Positions 39,005 to 51,543 are shown, counted from the stretch's first letter. The stretch: 64,000 nt of DNA from Helopsaltes ochotensis (GCA_013400155.1 VXBM01000213.1:434001-498000); one strand, 5' to 3'. Numbers and translations are program-made. Notes: generated from the letters alone by a model not told the origin.

Positions 39005-39470
39005 TTACTAGAGAGTGTCCAAAGGAGGGTGAGGAGGATGGTGAAAGGTCAGAAGAAGTATGAGGTGTGGCTGAGGTCACTTGGTCTATTCAGCCTGGAG
39101 GGGACTGATGGGAGACCTCAGTGTGGTGCTCAACATCCTCATGACGGGAAGTGGAAGGGTGGGTACTGATCTCTTTACTCTGGTGACCAGTGACAGGATC
39201 CAAGGGAATGGCCTGAAGCTGTGTGAGGGGAAGTTTAGGTTAAATATCAGAAATGGTTCTTCACCCAGAGAGTGACTAGGCACTGGGAACCGGCTGCCCA
39301 AGGAATTGGTCACAGCACCGGCTTGACAGAGTTCGAGAAGCATTTGGACAAAGCTCTCAGGCACATGGTGTGATTCTTGGGGTTGTCCTGCACAGGGCCA
39401 GGAGTTGGACTCAATGATGAGTCTGTTCCAACTCAGAATATTCTATAATCATATCATTCTGCGATGTAGT
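39005..39470 (+). mobile_element. CR1 LINE 3' fragment
   Basis: Runs from GTGTCCAAAGGAGGGTGAGG through GAGGTCACTTGGTCTATTCA and GTGACAGGATCCAAGGGAAT to GGAGTTGGACTCAATGATGA and a terminal ATCATTCTGCGATG. This is the complete untranslated 3' end of a CR1 element. It has the same strand as the reverse-transcriptase piece at 37385-37990. Confidence 0.88.
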
Positions 39471-40171
39471 ACAGGTGCTCACTGTGCACATCTGCAGTGC
39501 AAGTTGCAGATTGAGCTTTGGGTGGTGGAAGCCTGAGACAGGATGCCTCTTTCAGCATTTTTCGATGTACTTTGGTATAAACGACAAGAAAGTAGTTCAA
39601 TTACACATAAGAATACATACATATTTGATGATTCCATAGCAATTATTGATTCAGAAAAATCCATGTAAGTCTAGTCTAATCAATTTAGTCATTGCTTTGA
39701 ACTGTAATGGATTAATTCTTAATATCCTTTACAAATACTTCTCTACCCTTTACGTCATTTTGTGTGGCAATTGCAGACAACCTGTTTGATACTGCTGTAC
39801 TAAAATTTTCAGAATTGGTAACTACTAACTGATCATAGTAAAACCAAGTTATACAAAATATTGTTGTAACTGATTAATGCCAAGCTGATAGGAATACACA
39901 ATTTTCTATCACTATAAAAATGACCTGGTTACACACAATAATAAGTAAATGATATTTAAGCAGGTTATTTGGAACAGCACAAAAGTGGTTAATTAATGTG
40001 TCAAGAAAACCTGGAGTGAAAAAAATAGTGTAATTCTTGTATGAGTAGCTCTTGTAGATCATGGCCTAGAAAAGAAAAGCTAAAATGTATTGCCTTGATC
40101 CCTATAACCCTGAATGAGTTATAAGCTGCCTAATGCAACTTCTAGTAGCTCTCTGATTGATCTGGGTTGCT

Positions 40172-40190
40172 AAACAACAACAACAACAAA
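40172..40190. repeat. CAA microsatellite
   Basis: Five CAA-type units in a row. Confidence 0.8.
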
Positions 40191-40429
40191 AAGCAACCAC
40201 GTAAGTGTCATGAATCATTTTACCCTTCTCTTTAGTATTCTCCCATAGCCATCTGTATTCAACAAAAACTGTTAAAATTTCAGAATTTGCCCCTTGAATT
40301 ATATTAATCAATTTAAACAGAAAATCAGATTCACCAAGGGCATGACAGAAAAACAACTGGATGTTTTCTCCTGGACTGAATGCAACTTTAGCTCTCTATT
40401 ACAATAGAGATTCAGGTTTTTAAATTACA

Positions 40430-40765
40430 ACATGCACAGGACATCTACCCCAAGATGTCCTCACACCATGAGCCTGAGAACATTGTCCAGATGCTTGTTG
40501 AACTCTGGCAAGCTTGGTGCTGTGAACACTTTCCTTGGTACTATGATGCCTTTTCCAGTGCCCAATGACACTGAGTGAAGAAACTTTTCCTAAGATCCAA
40601 CCTAAAGCCCACCAACACAGCTTCAACCATTTCCTTGAGTCCTGTCACTGGTCATCAGAGAGAAAAGTGCAGTGCCTTCCTCATCTCTTCCCCTCACAGG
40701 GGAAGCTATAGACCTGATCTACAGGTTGCTACTGACATCTCCTCTTAGCTGCAGTGCCAGTTCTG
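40430..40765 (-). mobile_element. CR1 LINE 3' region fragment
   Basis: The plus strand shows CCAGTGCCCAATGACACT, TTTTCCTAAGATCCAACCTA, GAGTCCTGTCACTGGTCATC and CTCTTCCCCTCACAGGGGAA, the antisense of the conserved CR1 3' region. It lies directly beside the minus-strand solo LTR at 40905. The terminal CR1 tail is degenerate. Confidence 0.82.
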
Positions 40766-40904
40766 ATTCTGTTTTCTTATAAGTGATAATATTCTGGGTG
40801 TGTTGTGCTTTACAGCACAGCAACCATGCTGGTCTCTAATTTGCAGTAACTCAAGATACAGAATTTGATTCCATTTCAGTTACAGACAGTAGAGAATGAC
40901 TCTG

Positions 40905-41214
40905 TGACACTGTTTCACACCACAATGACAGACTCTCACCTTCAGAAGGCTGAAAGATGACTCTTTTGTTTTTTTTTTTTTGGGATGCTTGTCCCTTTTT
41001 ATACTATTTTACACAGACCAATTTGATTGGTGAGGCAAAGGCAAACCTCTTCAATCACACTGGTCAAGTCAGAGGGTCATGAAGGAAGCCCCTCCTATGA
41101 GAAGGAATGAATAATGTAGGTACAGTTAGAAAAACATTCTTCTTGTTTACAAAAAATGGCCTGGGAAAAGAATTTCAGAAACCAAAACATCTCAGGCATG
41201 AAACCAGGGCAGCA
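40905..41214 (-). mobile_element. Solo LTR of a different endogenous retrovirus family
   Basis: A 310-base element. Read on the minus strand it begins TGCTGC and ends GTGTCA, with a 6-base target-site duplication (plus strand ACTCTG at 40899-40904 and 41215-41220). Minus-strand TATAAAAAGG (about 40994-41003) sits just before an A-rich stretch, and a CCAAT/ATTGG pair lies upstream of it at about 41018-41031, so the promoter layout fits a retroviral U3. It is in the same orientation as ADGRB3 and could in principle supply an intronic promoter or poly(A) site. Confidence 0.75.
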
Positions 41215-44200
41215 ACTCTGTATATTAGCTGTCTCATTTGCTATTTTCTTATGCTATTTTGACTTGCTCATTGATGGTATCCTAGGTATATATTATTCAC
41301 CATTTAGTAAACTTGAGTTCATCACTTAACACATTTTGATTTTTAAAACAGACAATGTTTTACTATCCTGCTGGAACAGCTCCTCCTAAATCTATTTCTG
41401 GGTAAAATAGTATTGTTATTGCCACAGATGATTTTAATGAAGAATATGAAAGGTTTTTGAGTTGAACTTCAGAATACTGGCCATTTCTGCAAAACATCTC
41501 TTTTAAGATGACTCGATTAGAACAATATTTATACATTTTAGAATTATTCTTTTGACCCTAAATGTAAGCCCATTGTTTTTTATAGAATGTGGAAGCTTAT
41601 TAAAGTCAGCCCATGTTGGATACATTGGGAACAAAGTCTTGCCTGGATCATAAACAAAGACCCAGATGAAGCAGATACTTATAACAGACTTTATCCACTT
41701 AAGTCCCATCATTTTAATGAAAATTTGCAACAAACACAAATTATGAAACTCCCATTTAAAGGAGACTGATTTATGGATCTCCAGATTTGCTACAGAACCC
41801 CACACGTGAGCAGGCTTGATAAAAATCCTTCTCTCAGTCCAAAGATAAACTCACTTCTTACCACCTACAAGCTTATGTATAACAGAAGGACTGTGGTGAA
41901 GTGGCATCCTCTTACATGAACATGAGAAAAACAAAGCCAATTTTCCTTCTGTAAGTAATATTCATTAAATCTCCTCACAGTGAACCAACATCAAATTATG
42001 TTCAGAAAAATGCTCCTAAAAAAATATAACTTAGGAGATCTACCACTTCTCATGGCTAACCACACAGAAGCAATAAATTCTTGAATTAGAACCTACTGCT
42101 CCATGGGAAGACAAGACAGGGGTGTCCCTAGAAGCCTGCTGTGCACTTGCTTTCCTGAAGCTCATCAGCCCAAAGCAGCTACCGTCTCACTATTCAAGCT
42201 TTGGCTAGCAAGACACAGTATAGGCCAAAGCAGAAGTAGATGCTACATAGATATTTTCACTAATCAAGGATGAAATTTGCATGAATCTTCCTTTGGTGTC
42301 AAATAGGCTCACTGTTTGAAGGTTAAGAATAATGCTTTGGTTAATCAAGAAGCTACCTTGACAGTGATCTCTGGGTATTTCTCTTCTGTTTTCTATAGAC
42401 AATGCAGTGCGGAAAAGTTACCCATTACCATAACATGATCAGTATGATATATAGGACAACTTAGAAAACAGCATAACCATGCTGATCATCAGGCAATGAT
42501 CAGGATGCTGTTGCCAGTGATGTGACACTAACTGGACCAGTCAGAGTGGCAATTGAAATAGGGATGGGAACAATCAAGTAAGCCTGGAAAATAACTTCAA
42601 TAAAATCCAGAGCCAACAAAAGAATACAAGCCGAACACAGTATGGAGCAACCTTGAAACACCCAGCAATGGGGCAAACATAACAATGTATAGATTCTGTC
42701 CCAGATAGCAAACCAAAGAACAATTATATTACCTCACACATAAAACACTGTTAACCATTCATACACAAGAACTCGGAACATAACCTCATGTGGTGCAACT
42801 TCAATAACATAACTATACCCATAATCACATTAATCTTGTCATAACCTAACAAGATATTTCCCCTTCTAGCATCTTCTTTCCCATGGCCTCTTCACTGTTG
42901 ATCAGGGCTAACCTGCTCCTGGTCCCCAGTTGCTCAATTCTCACAGGATGCACTTAATAATAACTCAGATTTTTTTCTGCTAATTACATAATTTCAAAAA
43001 AAAAACATAGGCAGCAGGCGTTTTCTTTTGGTTGCGTGTACTTCTGTTGCTCACTACCAAATTCTATATTTGAGGAAAAACTCAAGAATACACAAATTTC
43101 ATAGAGTCATGAAATATCACGTATGCATATGCAGTCTCACAAGAGATTTCTGATTGCACATTCATTATAATAACTTTGTTCCAGGTACGGAAATAAAATC
43201 TAAAAATTAAAAGTTCAAACAACAATTAGACCATTAAAAATTGCTGTTATCGACAATAAATATTTCTTTAAAAAATATGGAAAATAATAAAGTTTATTCC
43301 CCGAGAAAGCTAGGGCATGGAAATAGCTATAGCATCATAGAATTTTTATATGTTCCAGGTACTATTTCTGCATGTTCCCTGGAGGAAGGGTGGGGGAAGT
43401 AGAAGCTTAGCATTTTTGTAATTTTTCATCATTTTTTACTATTTAATAACTAATAATGCACATTGTAAGTTTAATATGGCTATTTGAAGCTAGAAAATGT
43501 GGAATGTAAAGAACAAAATCAATCTGCTAATCTAATTACAAGTTTGAAGAAAACCCAGTTGAAATAATGCAAATGTAAACAGTTCTTTTATAAGCAGACA
43601 GAAGAAAATGTACTCTCATGATAAATGGAATACTTCCTGAAATAGGTGATAATTTAGAAAAATGCTTTAAACATATGTTAGGAAACCGTACTTCATTAAT
43701 TAGAAGACAACTCCACCTTCTGGGCATTATTTTGAAGAAGATGAAGATAAGAGCAGCCAAATAGACCCAGAGCCACATCAAAGGTACTCTGTTTCTGAAG
43801 GAGTTTTATTTGTTTCCATTCCTCTTAGTATTACTGTGAATCCATGCTACTAAAACTATGGTCTCAGGCAGCCTTTCCTGCCTTGTCATAAAATACTTCT
43901 TAAGGAAAAGGAAGACTTGACATAAAGCAAGACAGAAGATGGAGACTGATGCAGGAGATAGAATGAACTGGCATTTAAGTGCATGAGTTTTAATTTACAG
44001 ACATAAAGTTGAAAACCATGGGGAATACTGGGAGGGCAAGCTCACCTACAACCCTATTTTAGACTGACTTTAGGTATGGTGCAGAAGGCAAGTCACTAAG
44101 GTGACTTGATAAAGTGTGCTGATGATTATAGCTGATAACAGGAGCAAACAGAGTGAGACCAAAGGCAATGTAAAGGTAGTGAGCTCAGAAGGTGGAAATG

Positions 44201-45318
44201 ATGATGAAACAGAGAAGGCAGAAAGAAGAAAAGCTGAGACTGAGCAATCATTTACATGTTTATTTATCAAGCTAACTCATGGTTAGATATCCAATAAAAA
44301 CCATTAAAGAAAGATGGGGAGGATTTGACAGAGGACAAGAGATCAGTAAGGAGGAAAACAGATATGAAAATCATTAGCAGGGAATTGATAAAAATATTCT
44401 AGGAACATTACATTGCTTGGGGTGATGTAGAGCACAGCAGAATGATTGCTTCCCAGAAGCAGTAAATGGAAGCAAAAAGAGATGGCTATTGTTTTACCTC
44501 TAGGGAAATGATAACTAAACCTATCGTTCAGAAATGTTTAAAGATGTGAACTAAGTTATTCAGGATATTGAAAGATGATATAAGAAGTAAATTCACAGAC
44601 ATGGAGATAGAAAATTTGATGTAGAAAAGCCACACACAGAGGGACAAAATAAATAATGGGAATCAATATATGTTTTTAATCACAGCTTTTTTTGAAACCA
44701 GATCCTGACTATATTTTATTATTGAATAGCTTTTTCATAATCATACAGAATGGCATTGTGAAGAACTTTCAGATAACACTGGGAGAAAATTAAAACTGAG
44801 AGAACTGTAAATTACTCTGGCATAGAAATGCAGAGATCACTAGCATGAAAGCAGCTAGTGAATCCTGAAGAGGAAAGATCGATTACAAGCCATATCCTGC
44901 AAAACAGTGGGTATGGAGGAAACGCTTGCAGCTGCCTCCTGTTTTTACAGCAATCCACCAGGAATGTGTAAGTTTCTCCATTTTCCTTTCCAGAAGCAGA
45001 AGACTTTCTTTAGTGCCTTCTGAAGTGCTTTCTTTACACTTCAGATCCATCAAGGTTGAGAAATTAGACAGATAAGATCCTCAAAAAGCTCAAGTCTTTA
45101 AGTATGTTTACTAACTAAATTAGTCCCCTCTTTATATGCATCTGCAGTTGCTTTCTATTTTAAAACCTTGCCAAATCAGAGAAAAGACTTACTGGTCTAA
45201 GATTGCTTGATAGAATACTGAGTTTATGTTTTGAGCATTTGAGGTCTGCATGCAATTTAGGTCCCCCTCTGAACACGAGGCCCACATATGAAGGCATTAT
45301 AAACCATACCTTTCTTAC

Positions 45319-45425
45319 CTTGGATGAGAATGTCCATTAGGATTGAAGGCTATTACCAGCAAAACTTGTCCAGGAGGAAAGGAAGAGCAACACCCTATTT
45401 GAATATTCATTTGACAACTGGAATA
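45319..45425 (-). other. Weak candidate exon near the 46.3 kb candidate
   Basis: A 107-base open segment with a strong donor AAG|GTAAGA at 45319/45318 and a poor, AT-rich acceptor (TTTATATAG) before 45425. In phase 0, which would follow the 46304 candidate, it reads a segment containing PPGQVLLVIAFNPNGHSHP. It is beta-strand-like but I do not recognise it. The call rests on phase compatibility and proximity only. Confidence 0.15.
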
Positions 45426-45741
45426 CTATATAAATCAAGGGTTCAGAAGGAAGGCAGGTTTGTTTAATTCATCCCAGATAACTGTGAGATGTCTCAAATT
45501 AGTGCTTTACTAAATTCTTGACTTTGGTAATTTAGGACACAAGCTTAGCATTTTCTGGTCAGACTAATTCTCTAGTGGATATCTACCATTCTGAGTTTTG
45601 CATTCAACATGATGCCCAAGCTGTCAGTACCAATGCATCCCTATTACACACACACAAAACACCCCTCTACAGCTTAAGCTGCAGGTACTCAAAATCAGCT
45701 GTAAATTTATGCAATTTTGTAGCTTAGATCAAACTACAGGG

Positions 45742-46202
45742 CTGTAAGAAGTGGGGGCCCACAGCCCCTTCACTCAAGAGCTGCACTTAAGCTGAATCTG
45801 CTGTGGCTGTGTACGGCTGTGTAGTTTGGTCTTCTGAAACTTGACCTGTGGATTCCATGTCAAGACTTAATGACCTTGGACCTACCTTATCACTATGGGC
45901 TTTCCTGAGAACCAGTGGACCAGATCCAGACCCTGATGCTTTGATTTGACTTCTTGGCTTGATGTCAGACCTGTCTCATTGTTATAGACTTGTTTGCTGA
46001 TGTGGACTATTAGCTGGGTCTGGCTACCATCACAGACCTTCTCTGCTCTTCTTGTTTGGATACTGTGGGACCGTGCCTTTGCCAGTGAGGCCACTGTGTA
46101 TGCCCTGCTGTCTCCTGTTTTCTCTCACAGAGCAGCCTGCTCTTGCTTCCCCCAGAACCTAGCAGCTAATAAGCATATGCTGGAACACTAAATGCCTTCT
46201 GG
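45742..46202. repeat. Unclassified repeat-like block
   Basis: About 460 bases of clearly higher GC and T/C content than the flanks, with repeated short phrases such as GACTTGTTTGCTGATGTGGA and GTTTGGATACTGTGGGAC. It has the look of a dispersed repeat or an old LTR. An ACAGGG hexamer stands at both edges (45736-45741 and 46203-46208), which could be a target-site duplication, but the element ends would not be TG...CA. I cannot assign a family. Confidence 0.3.
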
Positions 46203-46303
46203 ACAGGGTTGAGCACAGTCACATAGAAAATATGAAACAGATTTGTTAGGAACAGAGATCTCCTGTGTCTCGGTTTCATGTTGAGGCCATGATTTTAACC
46301 TAC

Positions 46304-46431
46304 CTCACAGGAGTTCATAACTAGGTCTTTGTATTCTGGAGGCATGTCTAATTCATCTTGAATATTCTCTGTGGAGGACATAAACTGGATTAAGATTTGC
46401 TTAAGGGATTTTAAAAGGTTGTCCTGGGGCA
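46304..46431 (-). other. Candidate internal exon of unknown gene or isoform
   Basis: A 128-base segment on the same strand as ADGRB3, with an acceptor ATATTTCACAG before 46431 and a good donor GAG|GTAGGT at 46304/46303. It begins with two bases of a split codon (xTG) and ends on a codon boundary. The 42 whole codons read as a charged, amphipathic, probably helical segment including NLLKSLKQILIQFMSS and ELDMPPEYKDLV. I do not recognise the protein. It is not part of canonical ADGRB3 as I remember it, and splicing it straight into the 35194 exon would shift the frame and soon give a stop. It could be an exon of a nested gene, an alternative (truncating) exon, an old exon relic, or chance, since AT-rich introns contain many decoy exons. 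Confidence 0.3.
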
Positions 46432-48984
46432 CTGTGAAATATAATTGTCAGAATAATGCACACATGCTTTATTTAGATTGTTTACATCATGCATGGCAGA
46501 ACAAAACCCCGTACCTCAGTGGGACATATAGACGCTATCCAATCTAAGTAGTAAGTAATACTAATTAGACTGAGTTTGATTTACTTGTTGACATTGTTGA
46601 ATTCTAAATTAACTTTAATAACTCGGGAGAAATATCTCAGTGTTATTATGGTCATTTCAATAAAACAACTGCACAATGAGGAGATGCTTTAAAAAAGATC
46701 TAACTAGAAAATTTGGCCTATAAAGAATGACAGAGCTTGGTTATTATGAGCTGTTATAACGCAATCACATGAATCACTGTGGCATGTGGACCTTGTGCTC
46801 AGCTCTTGTTATCTAATTCTGGTCATCCCATCTCCAGGATCCCCAGCTTCTTCCTTCCCACAGCCCTCAAATGAGAGGCTTCGCTGTTTATTGAAGTTGT
46901 GGGAGTAGGAATCAAAAAAGACCCAAGCATCTAAGAAAGAAATGGAAATAAACAGTCAACTAGTCAGCTAAGTCAGATGTTACACCATTACTGTTTCCCT
47001 TGTCAGAATTCAGGTGTCTTATATTTTCATTCATTTTGAGTGCAGTTGACATAGAAAGACAGAGATACCTAATCAGGATTGCTTGTGTTGCCTTCTCAGA
47101 ATTTTCAAAAATCATCTGAATTTTGATGCACAGTGAGATTAGACTGCATTTGAGGAATACTGGATTAACCCTTGCTGGTACTGATGAGTACATAAAATGC
47201 ACATTATAACTGAATTCAATGCCAAAATTAAACATAGAATATGGTCAAAATAATAAATTCAAGCTATAACATAGCATTATATCTGCAGCAGAGAGTCTTT
47301 TTAGTCTTAAAAAGAGTCTGTTTGGATTCAGACCAAATTTTCAGATGCCCTTAGTGTGCCTTCAGTTTTGCTTTTACATGCAGCAGAGAATGACAGCTTT
47401 GGACAGTTAATGTGTAGAAAGTACTGTGATTAAGAAAATGTCTCAGGTTTTCCTGAGGAGTGGCAGAAACAGTCATAAGGAGCAACCATCGTGCCTCGCT
47501 CCATGACACTTGTATTCCTAACACAACATCTGATGGGACTCTGCTCTCTCTTTGGCACTGTATCCTATTTGCAACCTATTTTCTTTACAGTTATTTCAAT
47601 ACAAATTTGGGGTTTATTGCTATTGTTCTTTTTTCCATTTCTTGTTCTGTTCCTTGCAGTATGTTTATGAAATATTTATTCAGAATAGGAGTTTCCCAAA
47701 CTGGAACTATACTGCTTCAGTGAACTGTCCCTTATTTTCTGGAAATACTGCCTGTAGGTAGAAGCTCTATAAATTTAAAATCTGATTCTACATTGTGCAA
47801 TATTCCAGAAAATACAATTATATCTACAAGCTAAAGTGGAAAGGAAGAGTTTTGTGTATGTTATTATATAAAAAAATCATGATGATTTTTTTAAAAGCAA
47901 TATCATGAACATGAAATATGGAAATAAGAAACACAGAATTTTTTTTTCTATTGATCAACAGTTTTTGTGACCCACCAATACAACAAAAGAGCTACAATTA
48001 ATTTGCTGTACCTGAAAGTCGTAACAAAGAGTGACTGAATATATACGCCAGAGAAGCTATAAATTTAGTGAAAATGTTTGCAAATTATTTTTAAAAATAA
48101 TCTATATATTCAGTCTTGCAGAATTATTCTGTGTCAAGTATTCTACACTTGAGTCCAGTTCTGCTATATCTTGTTTGGGGTAACTAATTATCTCCACAGC
48201 TAGATCTAGGAGATAACCAGAAAAAACCAAAAGATTTCTTGCCTTCCAATAGTATTTATGTTATAATCTGTAGTCAAGATAGCTTTCCTACTACAAATCA
48301 TACCCCGGAGAATGGACAATCAAAATACGCAACTTATATATGGTGCTTCCTCCCCACCATATCCTGAGTATAGCATTGTTACCCAATAAATAGTATTTCA
48401 CAGGATTCTAGAAAGAAAATTGCTTCCCCCCCCTTTTAGGTTTTTTCCTGTCTTTGCTCTGTGTTGTTTTTTCAGTGCTATTGTTTTTATAGAATATTTT
48501 TTTATGTAATAAATGGGTTTTTTTGTCTCTAATCCCAGAACATCTAAATGGTGCTTTATTGGAAACTAAACTGACTGCACTCTGGTGGCAAACATTCATA
48601 ATAAAATTTCCAAACTGAACAAAAAATAAACGAAGTTAGGGGTCAGTGTAAGGATGCTCAGTTATTTGATAATATTTCAAAACGGTCCCTTTTTTTCAGA
48701 AGCACAGATGTGGTCAGCATAATCTGGACCAATCTTGATGTGAACTGTGGCTATTAATAAAATCTTTATGATTAAAAAAATCTGAGTTCTACAGTTATAT
48801 TAAGTTTATTGCAAAGGGACATTTGCATTGCAATGAACCATTTCCAAAAGGTGCTCAAAGTCATCATTCAGTGTATGTCCTGAGACAACATACTAGTTCC
48901 AGTGCTTGGAGAAAGAAATGAATTGGACATAGAATCAAATTTTCCCCAAAACTTATAAAAAAAGTCACATCTGCAAGAGGGGTC

Positions 48985-50335
48985 AGAAAGAGGATCCAGA
49001 GAACAACAGGCTTGTCAGCTTGACCTCCACCTCAGGTAAGGTCTTGATTGAGCAGATCCTTTTGAGTGCCAACATGTGGCGTGTGCTGGACAATAGGGGA
49101 TCAGGCTGAACCAGAATGAGTTGAGGAAAGATGGGTTCTGCTTGACTGGTTGCCTTCTATAAAAAGGTGACCGGCTTAGTGGATGAGGGAAAGGCTGTGC
49201 ATGTTATCTATCTAGACTTTAGTAAAGCCTTTGGCACTGTCAAGCCCTGGCATTCTCTTGCAGAAGCAGCCTGCCCTGGCAGCCCATGGCTGGGACAGGG
49301 GCTCTCTTCACTGGGTTAAAAACTATCTGGGGGGCCAAACTCAGAGAGTGGTGGTGAATGAAGTTGCATCCAGCCAGCACCAATCACTAGTGGAGTTCCC
49401 CAAGGCTCAGCACTGAGGCCAGTCCTGTTTAACGTCTTTATCCATGATTTGGGTGAGGGAATCAAGTGTACCTTCAGCCAGTTTGCAGATAATGCCAAGT
49501 TGGGTGTGACTGTGGGAAGCTGGAGAGTAGGAAGGCTCTACAGAGCGATCTGGACAATCTGGACTGATGGGCAGATTAAAATCGTGTGAGGTTCAGTAAG
49601 TCAAAGTGCTAAGTCCTGTACTCAGGTCACAACAAACCCAAGCAGTGCTACAGGCTGGGGGCAGAGTGGCTGAAAAGCTGACCTGGAAAATGGCCTTTGG
49701 GTCCTGGACAAGAGTGGCTGAACATGAGCCAGTGTGCGCCCAGTGACATTCTGGCCTGTGTCAGCAATACTGTGGCCAGCAGGACCAGAGAAGGGCCTGT
49801 CCTTGTCACTGGTGGGGCTGCACCTCGAGTGCTGTGTTCAGTTCTGGTCCCTCACTGCAGGAGGAACATTGAGGCTACAGTGAGTCCAGAGAAGGCCAAT
49901 GGAGCTGGGGAAGCGTCTGGAGGACCCTTATGAGGAGTGGCTGAGGGAGCTAGGGATGTTTAGCCGGGAGAAAAGCAGGCTTGAGTTGGAGACCTTATCA
50001 CTCTCTACAACTGCCTGAAAGGAGGCTGTAGCCAGGTGAGGGTCATTATCATCTCTTAAGTAACAAGTTAAAAGACAAGAAGGGGTGGTCTCAAGTTACA
50101 CGGGAGGAGGTTTAGGTTAGACATTAGGGAAAAAAAATGAATGAAAGGGTTCTGAAGCACTGGAAAATTCTGCCCAGGGACGTGGTGGAGTCCCCATCCT
50201 TGGAGTTATTTAAAGATGTGTAGATGTGACACTTAGATTCATAGTTTAGCGGTGAAAATGGTGATGTTATGTTAATGGTTGGACTCAATGACTTTACAGG
50301 TCTTTTCCAACATCAGCATGTCTATAGTTCTATAC
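48985..50335 (+). mobile_element. CR1 LINE, 1.35 kb, reverse transcriptase to 3' end
   Basis: Begins in a NRLVSLTS-like segment, followed by VIYLDFSKAFGTV, LHWVKNYLGGQTQRVVVNE and LFNVFIHDLGEGIKC, then FADN in place of the catalytic FADD-type motif. It continues through the thumb region to a full CR1 3' end (GGTTGGACTCAATGACTTTA, CTTTTCCAACATCAGCATG). Several frameshifts separate these blocks, so nothing is encoded. This is the longest CR1 copy in the window. Confidence 0.92.
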
Positions 50336-51231
50336 ATATTAAAAATAGAGCTGATGAGAATTTAGTAGAAGTCACAAAAGAAGTAAAACCAGAAAAGTTA
50401 AACAGCTCATTTAAGCACATTAATAGGAATAAACAAGATTTATTATACAACAGAGGTAAAAAATATTAGGAATTATACACAGGATAAGAGGGGAATGGAA
50501 ACTTTTAAATAAAATCTGTGATCTGTGAGTATGTTTTAATAAGAAAATCCTTGGGCTTTTCAATGATGATGCACTACATTTAGGTTATGTTTATGGAATA
50601 TGAAATATTATGCTTTCTTTCCTTTTTAGCTCTTTCTGCAACAGATCAATTCAGCATGGGTCGAAAAGCTTAAACTGAGTAGAAAGAAACCTCACTTGAA
50701 TAGTAACTTGACTTAGTTTTTCTTATTCCTGGGAAAATCCTAGCCACCAACTACAGTCATTTTCTCCTTTAGTCCAAACTTCAATATATTATAAAATGGA
50801 TCTGAATGAAAAAAAAAATCTGCCCCTTTATATACTTCTACTAAATGAAACTATTTCAACATGAAAAATTAAGACAACAATATGAATATTAAGTCTTAAC
50901 GTTCTGTACCACCAAGATATTCAAATGTTGAGAAGAAACAAAATAGTATTTTGGTAATTTAACAATTTCTAGCTTGTCAGATAGCCTGTGATAATTGGTT
51001 AACACAGGTGTGAGGTAATAAAACTTTGTTTAAGATTTTTTAGAGTAAGGTCCAGCTATATTTCCATGAAGCACTAAATAAAAAATAAAAAGCAGCAAAG
51101 GTGCAAGTTAAACAATCTCATTTCGTGACCAGGGACAGCTAGGAAAGTTTTTAAACATTTTTAAAACCACTGACAGTGCAGATTAATGCTGAGTGACAGG
51201 TAAAAATTTGGGTACAGCAGCTAGTGGTACC

Positions 51232-51266
51232 CAAATTATAAATACAAATTATAAATACAAATTATA
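51232..51266. repeat. 13-base tandem repeat
   Basis: CAAATTATAAATA repeated just over two and a half times. Confidence 0.9.
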
Positions 51267-51543
51267 TCTATAGCGGAAAAAAGCCATTGAAAATGTGCAT
51301 GTAGCTCTCCAAACAGAGACTCTGTCAAACCATATATTAAAAAGCTCATGAGTAAATATGCTGTTAGAGAATATAAAGAATAACATAATTATGAACAGAA
51401 GAAAATATTCTAACAAATTCCTACAAGAAACAAGAATTGCCAAATTCCTACACATTTACTTGCCTACCCATTTTCCTATCTTTGAAACAAAATTCTGAAA
51501 TGCATTAAGTGCATTCAAAGAACCAACACACATACTCAACAAA

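Noticed and set aside
41503..41805. 100-codon minus-strand ORF with a hydrophobic segment and a downstream P-x-K, faintly like a polycystin membrane helix
   Set aside because: The acceptor is poor, the similarity is a handful of residues in AT-rich DNA, and no flanking conserved helices were found.
42500..42870. A/C-rich stretch that looks mitochondrial in composition
   Set aside because: I could not match it to any mitochondrial gene, and the ORF on the minus strand is only 61 codons; no support for a nuclear mitochondrial insertion.
46960..47235. 91-codon minus-strand ORF near the 46.3 kb candidate exon
   Set aside because: No good splice pair in a phase that would join the 46431 acceptor, and no recognisable protein.
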